Source: Porphyridium purpureum
Taxonomy: Eukaryota > Rhodophyta > Bangiophyceae > Porphyridiales > Porphyridiaceae
DNA: 64,000 nt
Reading direction: 5' to 3'
Assembly: GCA_008690995.1 (NCBI GenBank)
Contig: VRMN01000001.1
Span: 4,030,001 to 4,094,000 of the forward strand
Shown one piece after another: positions 1 to 8,162 of this stretch. Made by a program: the position numbers and the translations under genes. How positions within the stretch are numbered: position 1 is the stretch's first letter; every line of letters starts with the position of its first letter. The notes under the pieces were generated by a model that made no database searches, was not told the DNA's origin, and saw only the letters and a program-made list of their open reading frames with translations.

Positions 1-393
1 CGCACAAAAATTGCACACGCGCTGAGTCCGCGGCTAGGGTTGAATGAGGTACTGTAAATAACTGTACTCGATCCGGGTTAAACTGTACATACATCAGGTT
101 TCAGCGGTTCTGTTGGGTCTGGTGCAAGCGGCAGTTGCCACGTGCTGCTGCGTGTGGTGCAGGTCGAGCATGCTTTGGGAGGGGCATGCGCTGTGCGGCA
201 CGGAGGAACGTAGGCGCTCAACGAGTTCTTTTACGCCGTGAAAGAGTGGCTGTTACTTGTTTACGCGCTCCTCGAGCCGCAGTGGATGTCGTGCAAGATT
301 CCCAAGGGCATGTCTCTCGAAACATCCCTCCTTCGAGTGCCGCCATCGCGCGCTCCGCACGCGGAGGCGCCGGGGAAAAAAGGGGGTGCGTCT
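1..393. other. Gene-free left edge of window
   Basis: Sequence downstream of the minus-strand gene that ends at 394. Only short overlapping open frames without ATG starts are present. I see no RNA gene, repeat or clear terminator. Confidence 0.5.
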
Positions 394-2436
394 TCACTTC
401 GTCGCACCCATGCTTTCGAGAGGCTCCATCGACTCGCTGTTCCGCTTCGTGCCGCGCCTGGCCAGTCCAGAAACACCCGCGCGGCCATGTTCTTCGCTGT
501 CGGAGCTGTTGCCGCCTTCTGAAATTGAGCTCGAGTCCAGGGGACCGCCGGCAGCCCTCACAGGTGTGACACCACTCGCCACACCCGCGGCCGAGCTCAC
601 TCCAGCGGCGGCGCCAGAGCGCTCCCCCAAAGAGAATGAGGCCAGCTCTGTTCCCGCACTGCGGTCTAGCCGCGGGTGTGGCGCGCTGTTCACCGCGGGA
701 CTTTGCTTCATAAGCAGCAGTCCCTCCAACGCCGCCGTCAGGGATGGCGCAATCGGGTCTGGCGCTGGACCATGCGCGGGTGTGTTGTTGGTAGAAGACG
801 CGGTCGAGCGGCTTTGCTTGCGGTGCCGCGCACGTCGAGAGTTCGACAAGTTCTCCTCGCCCTTCGGCACCCACCCCGGGTGAGCCGTGAGCCACTGGTC
901 CAAATTGCGGCGACACGGAGCCGCGTTCCCGGACACGGTCCTCCCGGTGATGGGCTCCCACACAGTGATGCGAGGCTCACGTGGTACGCGGAATGACCGG
1001 TCCATGAAACTCATAGCCGCCGGCGGCAACGACAGAGCTGGCATAAGCAGCCCGCCCGCGTCTGGCCCAAATCCCGTCGCCATCGCGCTCCCGGGCGACG
1101 CCAGGGAGACCAGCAAGCTGGCCGAGTTGGAGCGCTTTGGGGGTCGCGCGCCCTCCTCATCGTCATCATCATCTCCCATGGCATCGTCCAGGCTCGCTTG
1201 CAACGCATGGTTCTGGCTCTGGAGTGCCATCGAGGCGAGGTGCGACGCGCGCACCAGCACGGCAAGTGAGCGCGAAAGCACCTCGCGCTGCGTCTTCTCC
1301 GTGCCAATGGTGCTCGTCAGCGCCGTCCATTGCGCCTCTGTCACGGCACGCAAGACGCCGCGGCTGCCCGCTTCGTTGTCAATGCTCCCGCCGCCGCTGG
1401 AAGTGGCCGAAGACGACGCCCGCAGCAGCTCCTCGCCCAGGTGGCACAGTCCTTCCTCCAAGCGCACGTACTCCTCAGACGACCAGTCTGGCTCGTCGTC
1501 TTCATCCATCGCGATCGGAAACACTTCGTTTTCGCGCGACTCACCCAGCACACCTTCGAGCTGCCGGATAATATGCTGCGTAAGCTCGGGCATCAGGCAC
1601 AGCTCGGCAAAAAGGCTCGCAGCCGACTTGGCGCGACGATTCTGGCTCCTTCTCTTCGATGACTTGAGCTCATCCGACTTTTCACAAAAGTTCGGATTCT
1701 TGGCGAGCCATTGCGACAAGTTCTTGCGATACGGCGCTGCGTTGCCGGCGATGGTTTTGCCCGTCGACGGGTCCCACACCGTGACATGCTCGTCCTCTGG
1801 CGCAGCACCAAACAGGGATGCCGTGAATGGCGGAAAGCCCATCGGTGCCAATATGCCACTCCTCGGCGGAGTGCAAATACCCGACGCAAAACGTACCGAC
1901 GGAGGCGAGCCGGAAGGCAATTGCTGGTGAGGGCGCGGCGGGACCGCGCGCGACACGGGGACGCTTGTCGCGAGCAAGGCTGAGCTTGCGCGCTGCGCTG
2001 CAGCTGTTGTAACCACGCTGGAGGAAGCGAGCTCTGTCGTGCCAATCGCCTTGGGTTCGGTGTGCGCGTCCTCGTTGGACTCGAGCGCTTCGCGCGCGCG
2101 CATCGCATTGGACAGAAGGGAGTGCTCGGGCGCCGACACGGCCGAAGAATGCTCAAGAGCCTTGAATTCGGGTGTGCTCGAGCACGACTCGCTTCGATGG
2201 ATAGCCTCGCAAAAGACACTGAGCGAGTTGCCCGCGTCGCGCTCGGTGTCCTCGTCAAGCGAGGCATGCGTGTGCGCGTTCTTTCCGTTCACTATCGGCA
2301 CCGGCGCGCTCGCCTTGCGCTCGTGCGTGAGCTTCATCACGGGCGAAAGCACGGCGTGAGCCGCGGCGTCGCGCGCAGGCGCCACGACCAACGGGACGCC
2401 GCTCCCTGGTGTGATTGGCGAGCCTAGCCCGACCAT
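394..2436 (-). CDS. Protein of unknown function with two GNAAP motifs
   Basis: A 680-residue protein from the first ATG at 2436; the frame is open upstream only to a GTG. It holds two copies of a roughly 40-residue motif near residues 217-256 and 488-527. Each reads [IV]TVW[DE]P..G[KR]T, then GNAAP, then R.NL.QWL, then NP or HPG. Each copy is followed by a cluster of Arg, Lys and Ser (for example SKRRSQNRRAKS) that could serve as a nuclear localisation or nucleic-acid contact region. The rest is low-complexity Ser, Ala and acidic sequence, including a DDDDDEE run. I do not recognise the family. Duplicated motifs plus basic tails suggest a nuclear, perhaps regulatory, protein, but that is inference. 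The reading frame is convincing because the duplicated motif is conserved only in this frame. Confidence 0.75.
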   Translation of the reverse strand: MVGLGSPITPGSGVPLVVAPARDAAAHAVLSPVMKLTHERKASAPVPIVNGKNAHTHASLDEDTERDAGNSLSVFCEAIHRSESCSSTPEFKALEHSSAVSAPEHSLLSNAMRAREALESNEDAHTEPKAIGTTELASSSVVTTAAAQRASSALLATSVPVSRAVPPRPHQQLPSGSPPSVRFASGICTPPRSGILAPMGFPPFTASLFGAAPEDEHVTVWDPSTGKTIAGNAAPYRKNLSQWLAKNPNFCEKSDELKSSKRRSQNRRAKSAASLFAELCLMPELTQHIIRQLEGVLGESRENEVFPIAMDEDDEPDWSSEEYVRLEEGLCHLGEELLRASSSATSSGGGSIDNEAGSRGVLRAVTEAQWTALTSTIGTEKTQREVLSRSLAVLVRASHLASMALQSQNHALQASLDDAMGDDDDDEEGARPPKRSNSASLLVSLASPGSAMATGFGPDAGGLLMPALSLPPAAMSFMDRSFRVPREPRITVWEPITGRTVSGNAAPCRRNLDQWLTAHPGWVPKGEENLSNSRRARHRKQSRSTASSTNNTPAHGPAPDPIAPSLTAALEGLLLMKQSPAVNSAPHPRLDRSAGTELASFSLGERSGAAAGVSSAAGVASGVTPVRAAGGPLDSSSISEGGNSSDSEEHGRAGVSGLARRGTKRNSESMEPLESMGATK

Positions 2437-3679
2437 CCACCACGCGCACGCTCCGGGTCTTCGCGCCCCACCCAACCACGCGTCGCAATCGAATCCTCCC
2501 TCAGCACCTCCCGCGTCGCGCGACACACACCGAATCCCCACAGGGGGCGCGCGGCGCGTAGCTACGCGTCAACCAATCGCCGCAATCTGAGCGCGTTCCC
2601 TCTCGAGCGCATGCGCGCGCGCCGAGCCAGCCACCTCTGCGTGTGCGCGCCGCGCCGCGCGAGTATGTCAGAGCGCGTGACACGTGCGTGTGTGTATGTG
2701 TCGCTTTGCGCGTGCCTCGGTGCTGCGCATGCCGCGAGAAGCGCGAAAACAGCGCGACGCCACCCAACCCGCGCAGTTTAATAACGCCTCTTCCCGCAAA
2801 CATGCACAAAGTACAGTTGCCCTCCTTTCTTGGCTCCCAACCCACCAGGCGGTTCGGTGCTGGATTGGACGTGGGCAACGTGCCTCGTTGGCTGGGTTGT
2901 GGGTCAGTGCGGCACAGCGGTGGCAAGGACACCTGTCCGAGAACCCCCTCCAAACACAACCCCGCACGGCAGCCGGCAGCACGAAGCAGCCCGCAGGACG
3001 CAGCAGCGCGCAGCAGAACCGCAGCGCGTGGAGAATCTCGACGCACGTGATGCGTCTGTGATTTGTCGTTGATGTGTGAGTGTGTGACGCAGAGAGGACA
3101 GGGAGGAGATGTGGGGGGTGACTTGGAATAATGCGAAGAAAACAACGACGCGATTCGATTTCCAGATGCACGTCAAGTGTGTGTGTGTGTGTGTGTGTGT
3201 GTCGATGTGGACAGATGTGTGGATGATGTGATCCATCTTGTGCGCGAGAAGAACCGGGGGCAGCGCTGAGCTCGAGCCGTAGCAAAACAGACGCGCTTTA
3301 TGATCTCGACGCGCGTCGGAGCTCTCCACGCGCAACAGAACACCAACGCGCAAAAAAAAAACGCCCCGCGCACGCAAAGCGCAAGGCGGATTCAAAATAC
3401 ACAGTGCCGAATTCCAACCTTCCACGCAACTGCGCGGCGTGTCGGCTCAGCGGTGCCGCAATGTACAGCGTGGGGTACTGTGTTACCTGTACGTTTGTGT
3501 ACACTTGGTTTGGTTGGACTCGCTCCTTTTTTAAGCTTTTGGTTAAAAAAACCGCACGAGAGCTTGAAGGGGAGGTGTGCTGCGCTGGCTGGCGCAGTTG
3601 CGGGGGTGGTGCCGGTCGCCTAGATGCGGCTGGTTGTTTATGATACAATGACAGACGTATATTATCGCACGTGCTCGCG
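2437..3679. other. Intergenic region between two minus-strand genes
   Basis: Holds the presumed promoter of the GNAAP-motif gene and the 3' flank of the EF-hand gene. A (GT)n microsatellite lies at 3177-3202. Several GC-rich open frames overlap here on both strands, but none starts with a supported ATG or resembles a protein, so I call no gene. Confidence 0.5.
3177..3202. repeat. (GT)13 microsatellite
   Basis: Thirteen consecutive GT dinucleotides, about 740 bp upstream of the start of the GNAAP-motif gene. Confidence 0.95.
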
Positions 3680-4510
3680 TCAACCTGTTTCATTCAGGCA
3701 CGCCTCGACGACTCGGATGAATTCCGCCACGGAGATCGCGCCGCTCGAGTCAGAGTCGATGATGCGGAAGACTTCCTCGGCTTCTTCCTCCGTCATGCCT
3801 TCGCCGAGGTCGCAGAGAATGTACTTCCACTCGTCCATGCTCAGCTCGCCGCTGTTGTCCAAATCAAAGACCTTGAACGCCTCGGCAAGGTCCTCGTGCT
3901 GCGATAGCTGCCCGTACGCAAGCATCTCGAGAAAGTCGTCAAAGGTAATCGAGTTAGACCGTTCCGGGTCAACGCGCTGAATGAGCGAGTCCATCAGCCA
4001 CGCTGGCTCATTCAGCTCCGCTAAGAGCCGCTCCAGCTTGCGCTTTGATATCACGCCGTCCTTGGCGTGCAAGTCAAACATCTTGCGATACCACTCGATT
4101 CTCGAATCTGAGAAAGCCGCCCGCCGCGCACGCGGCATGGCCTCGGCCACTTCGTACCGTTTCTTGGACGGGTTGCTCTTGAACTCAAACCTCTTGGTCG
4201 CGGGCCTGCCGTGTATGCCACCTTTCGAGCCGCCCACACCTTTTCCGCCAGCAGACGAGCCAGCCACCGCGGAAGAAGAATTCCCGGCGTGGCTCTGTGA
4301 CGTGTTTGCCATGCCTGAGTGCTCCAGCGCCTCTTCCTTTGGCTTCACGTCAAAGTCGACCCGACGCAGCACGTGCGCGCCCGGCTCATTCTGCTTTTGC
4401 AGCGCGGCCGCGTCCGGAGACAGGTGCGGGGACAGTTCGACGGTATTCGGCGTGGAATCCGACGGCACAATATCGTCTGCCCCTTCTTCCAACGCTTCTC
4501 GCGGGTCCAT
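3680..4510 (-). CDS. EF-hand calcium-binding protein
   Basis: A 276-residue protein with a disordered Ser/Gly/Ala-rich N-terminal half and a calmodulin-like C-terminal half. The last two EF-hand loops are canonical: DLDNSGELSMDE and DSDSSGAISVAE, each with Asp at positions 1 and 3, Gly at 6 and Glu at 12. The preceding loop (DPERSNSITFDD) is degenerate, and the first (DLHAKDGVIS) has lost most ligands. The protein is therefore expected to bind about two calcium ions. The first ATG of the long open frame is at 4510; the frame continues upstream only from a TTG. The basic stretch before the first EF-hand (RRARRAAFSDSRIEWYRK) may bind a partner. A centrin or calmodulin-like signalling role is likely; the exact orthologue cannot be named. 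Confidence 0.88.
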   Translation of the reverse strand: MDPREALEEGADDIVPSDSTPNTVELSPHLSPDAAALQKQNEPGAHVLRRVDFDVKPKEEALEHSGMANTSQSHAGNSSSAVAGSSAGGKGVGGSKGGIHGRPATKRFEFKSNPSKKRYEVAEAMPRARRAAFSDSRIEWYRKMFDLHAKDGVISKRKLERLLAELNEPAWLMDSLIQRVDPERSNSITFDDFLEMLAYGQLSQHEDLAEAFKVFDLDNSGELSMDEWKYILCDLGEGMTEEEAEEVFRIIDSDSSGAISVAEFIRVVEACLNETG

Positions 4511-5791
4511 GACTGCGCTCTCTGAGCATGTGACCACACACCCAACAGCGTACGCTGTTTGCCAAGAGAAACTGATTAACCGCTGAAAGGTTCGCAGCTG
4601 GGAAGCTTGTACGATGGACAAAGGGGGGAGAGAGAGGCATACGTCCTCGCCACAGTCGTGTAGTTGGGGGCTTGCCTTGGAACCCGTCGCTTGAGCAAAT
4701 GCTTCAAGTGATGGCACGAGAGAGCGGAGCCCGGCAAGGGAGCTTAGAGGTAACGGTGACGTGTAAAGCAGCGCGGCACGTTTGAGACGGGCAGACTTGA
4801 GGGAGCTGAGCAAGGAGCCGAGGGAAGGGCAGGGAGGTGTGCCCGCGCCTTTGTACGTGAGCGAACTTGCATGGAAGTGCTGTGCGAAAGCTTTGCTTCA
4901 GCACGGCCTTGCTCTATGCTGACGCAGGCCTCGAGCTTGACAGACTACGTCCGAGCGGAATTCGGTTGTCATACTCCCGCGGCATGCTCGGGTGAGCTCA
5001 CAATCACACAGTGAACTGGTCCCCAAGGTTTCCAAAGTATTGATCCCAGACGAGAGCGGGGGTGTTTGATGTCTCCAGCCTCTATCTCATGCATATCTGG
5101 CGCGAGAAGTATGTGTCCCAGGCTTCGGCTCTATGGATACACCCATGCTCAAGCTGGGTAAACCAAGCATCATGTCGACCATCGCACGTTGTCAGGCCTT
5201 TTATTGTTTGTTCTGCTTAATGTTTGGAGTACCGCACACTGCGGGCAAGGTGCAGCTTGCTCAACGTCGAAGGGTACGCGCGTACCAACATCTGGCCATC
5301 ATTCCGACAGCCAGTCCTTTTCACACACGGGGTCCCGGCTCGCATGAACATGAACATGATCCTGATCTGTTTCCACGGATCACGCTGTGCGGCTCAGGGC
5401 AGGAAAGAATCGTCCAATGGCGCAACTCGCGCTCACTATGATGGCCGACCTTCTCGCCGTCGATCGACTGGATCAGCAAGGAACTGTACCATCCGACGCG
5501 CGCCGAGGTAAAAATGCATCGGCGGCAGAGATCATTTTTACGTTCGGTAAATGACAGGCTATCTGCGTATCTCGCCGCGCTGGCCGCGTCGCGCGCTGCC
5601 GCGGTGGCATGTATAAAAGGCGCTCCTTGCGCAGCAGAATGACCGAGCATCGCATACGTTGAGAGGCAAAAGCAAGAGTCGAGGACAAGACATTTGTTCG
5701 AGGATAGAGCATTGTGGGAAGCACTAAAGGACCAACGAGAAAGACAAGGAGCGTGTAAGTCTGCCCCGCATCTCCTTTCTTCGCAGCGAGG
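4511..5791. other. Divergent intergenic region with promoters of both neighbours
   Basis: Separates the minus-strand EF-hand gene from the plus-strand secreted repeat protein. A TATA box at 5612-5618 serves the plus-strand gene. Apart from that I see only short unsupported frames. Confidence 0.5.
5612..5618 (+). promoter_or_regulatory. TATA box of the secreted repeat protein gene
   Basis: TATAAAA in a GC-rich setting, 174 bp upstream of the ATG at 5792. It predicts transcription starting near 5640-5650 and a 5' leader of about 150 bases. Most other genes here lack so clear a TATA box, so this gene may be highly or inducibly expressed (inference). Confidence 0.65.
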
Positions 5792-7054
5792 ATGAAAGGG
5801 CGTGTCGCTGCGGCCGGATTGGCCTCGCTGGTCGCTGTGATGGGGATGATATGTGGTCTGGTGCATGGTGTCGTGGTAGATGTCCAGGCGCAGGCGCAAG
5901 GCGACGAAAAGGTTGCAACACTGCAGAGTGCCTTTGAAAGGGCTGTGGGCTACGAGGCTGACGCCTACCACGGCTTCCAACCGCAGTGCTTTTACCACTA
6001 TCGCAAGTGCTGCAGCGAGCAGTACATCTGTGGCAAAACGTGCAGCCCGAAGCAGGACTATGGCTACTCGCCGTGTCTCAAGTACAAGTACGACTACTCA
6101 GCGTATGCCTGTGACTATGCCGAGTACCAGAAGCATGGGGTGCGCGAAAATGCTTACAAGCCGGCATACCCAGTGTATCGCGGGGCAGTGCAACTCGGCG
6201 AGGACGAGTCTGCGGACGGTCTTGAAGTCGTTCGCGAATACGATTACTATTACGATGAGAAGTACGATGACTTGAAAGACGGTAAGAAGGACGACAAGAA
6301 GGAGGTCAAGAAGGACGACAAGAAGGACGACAAGAAGGAGGTCAAGAAGGACGACAAGAAGGAGGTCAAGAAGGACGACAAGAAGGAGGTCAAGAAGGAG
6401 GTCAAGAAGGAGGTCAAGAAGGAGGTCAAGAAGGACAAGAAGAAGGAGGTCAAGAAGGACGAGAAGAAGCACGAGAGCAAGTACGATTCCTACACGTGCT
6501 ACAAATACGAGCCCATATACTACCGGTCCGAATGTCCGAGCAAAGATTACGCGCCCTCGTGCGAACCTAAATACTGTGAGACGGTTGTGTGCGACGATCC
6601 CTTGACGACGAAGCCGACTGCTGCCAGCTATCCTTACGGTGACTATTATCGTGACGACTATTACAGCCATGGCGGATACTCCAAGGCGCCATCTTATGGA
6701 GACTATAACGGCAAGCCAGACTACTACGGAAAGCCTGCACCAAAGGCGCCAGTTTACGACAGCTATGACGGCAAGCCAGACGACTATGGAAAGCCTGCAC
6801 CAAAGGCGCCAGTTTACGATAGCTATGACGGCAAGCCAGACGACTATGGAAAGCCTGCACCAAAGGCGCCAGTTTACGATAGCTATGACGGCAAGCCAGA
6901 CGACTATGGAAAGCCTGCACCAAAGGCGCCAGTTTACGACAGCTATGATGGCAAGCCAGACTACTATGGAAAGCCTGCACCAAAGGCGCCAGTTTACGAC
7001 AGCTATGACGGCAAGCCAGAGTATTACGGTAAACCGGAGCCAACGCACGACTGA
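5792..7054 (+). CDS. Secreted Cys/Lys/Tyr-rich repeat protein
   Basis: A 420-residue protein starting at a well-placed ATG. Residues 1 to about 35 form a signal peptide: MKGR, then a hydrophobic core, then small residues near VQAQAQ. Residues 60-110 are rich in Cys and Tyr (FYHYRKCCSEQYICGKTC). Residues 164-228 are an almost pure Lys/Asp/Glu/Val repeat (KKDDKKEV and KKEV units). The C-terminal third holds five full 20-residue repeats and a partial sixth, built on KPAPKAPVYDSYDG. Tyr, Pro and Lys richness with disulphide-forming Cys suggests an extracellular matrix or cell-wall protein whose Tyr may be cross-linked (inference). I know no named family. The repeats will expand and contract by slippage, so length may differ between strains. 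Confidence 0.85.
   Translation: MKGRVAAAGLASLVAVMGMICGLVHGVVVDVQAQAQGDEKVATLQSAFERAVGYEADAYHGFQPQCFYHYRKCCSEQYICGKTCSPKQDYGYSPCLKYKYDYSAYACDYAEYQKHGVRENAYKPAYPVYRGAVQLGEDESADGLEVVREYDYYYDEKYDDLKDGKKDDKKEVKKDDKKDDKKEVKKDDKKEVKKDDKKEVKKEVKKEVKKEVKKDKKKEVKKDEKKHESKYDSYTCYKYEPIYYRSECPSKDYAPSCEPKYCETVVCDDPLTTKPTAASYPYGDYYRDDYYSHGGYSKAPSYGDYNGKPDYYGKPAPKAPVYDSYDGKPDDYGKPAPKAPVYDSYDGKPDDYGKPAPKAPVYDSYDGKPDDYGKPAPKAPVYDSYDGKPDYYGKPAPKAPVYDSYDGKPEYYGKPEPTHD
6283..6477 (+). repeat. In-frame Lys-rich tandem repeat
   Basis: Imperfect tandem units coding KKDDKKEV and KKEV inside the secreted protein. Purine-rich on the plus strand, with very few T. Confidence 0.9.
6711..7045 (+). repeat. 60-bp in-frame tandem repeat, about 5.5 copies
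   Basis: Units begin at 6711, 6771, 6831, 6891, 6951 and 7011 and are nearly identical. Each encodes 20 residues ending VYDSYD. The period stays an exact multiple of three, so selection keeps the frame. Confidence 0.95.
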
Positions 7055-8162
7055 GCAGCAGGTGCGCGTCGGTGAGCGAAAGAGTGAAAATGTGGAATCA
7101 TTCTTTGAGCCAATATGCGTGCATTTAGTGGACGGATACCCGATCCGATACAGTGGGCTTAACCCAACCCTTCCCTGGATGTAGCAGCGGCCGCCGTTTG
7201 TTCGGTGAACTTGTGTGCTTGCGAAGCTGTCTCCCTATATCTTCCTGCATCAGCACTGGCACTGCGCGTGTGAATGCGTTCTCCATGAAAATGAGCGCAC
7301 GCCGTCGTCAGCGTGTTTCTACAGAGCAGAGTAAACCAACGTCGTCGCTGTCCCTGTGCTCCTCACCAGCTGTGACCCGGCTTGCACCCGCTGCGACGCG
7401 CAGCCGCTTACGCGCACCCCCGTTACAAGCTGTACCTCCACCTCGCCGCGTGTACAGCTGTTGTGCTTGCAACCGTCATGGCGGACTGCGTCTATTCAAA
7501 CGGCGCCGTTTTGTGATTTGCGCGCGCGTGGCGAGCGATTCGAGCGGGTTCGGCGCGGCGCCGATTTTCCGATGCAGTGCTGTTAGGTGTGTGCTTTCTC
7601 TGTCTAAATTGAGCGTGTTTAGCTAGACACAACTGGAATAAGGCCGAAAAGAACCCCCAGAAAACCAAAACAATAAAAAAAAGAGAGCCAGAGAAAAATA
7701 AAATAGACGCGCGCGTGCGTGGTGTAGCGGTGAGGCGAGAGGGGTGGGGAAGGGAAGGAGGGGGACGGATGCTAATCATTTGACGAAGGGGGCCCCCGTT
7801 GTTTCGTTGCCAGGAGGACGTAGGGGTGGCGTGGGGAGCGGAGATTTCCGGTATCGCGGCGTTGGAAAGGGTTGCATAGTGTTTGCGGGCGCGGCCGGCA
7901 TCGCGGGTCGTGTGGGGGAGGGAGTGCTGCGCGGTCCGTTTGTGTGGGGGTGTGAGAGGCGCAGGCGCATGCGCGTGCATGCAACGCGGGGGAAAACGCG
8001 TGCTGCGGAGGGGAGAGCTAGGCGGGCGCGATCGGTTGCCGCCCGCGTGGCACAGGGAGTCGAGCGTCGTGGTCTCGAATCGCTTGCTGGGGAGCGAAGG
8101 TTCTGCAGGGTGGCGCGCCGCGGGCGGAAGCGCGACGCGCGACAGATTAAGCTGCCGACATC
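7055..8162. other. Intergenic region upstream of the SAPS gene
   Basis: Contains the 3' flank of the secreted repeat protein and the presumed promoter of the SAPS gene. An A-rich stretch at about 7640-7710 has two AATAAA-like motifs; the region from 7880 to 8160 is very GC-rich. No supported gene. Confidence 0.45.

Noticed and set aside
5755-5786. GTAAGT to TTCGCAG, looking like a 32-base intron in the leader of the secreted protein gene
   Set aside because: Too short for a normal spliceosomal intron; probably chance.
6711-7045. Regular 60-bp repeats that could suggest a CRISPR array
   Set aside because: Units are contiguous, without spacers, and encode in-frame protein repeats.
6098-7048. 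Long antisense frame rich in Leu, Val and Trp opposite the secreted protein
   Set aside because: A shadow of the repeat-rich sense strand; no start context or family.
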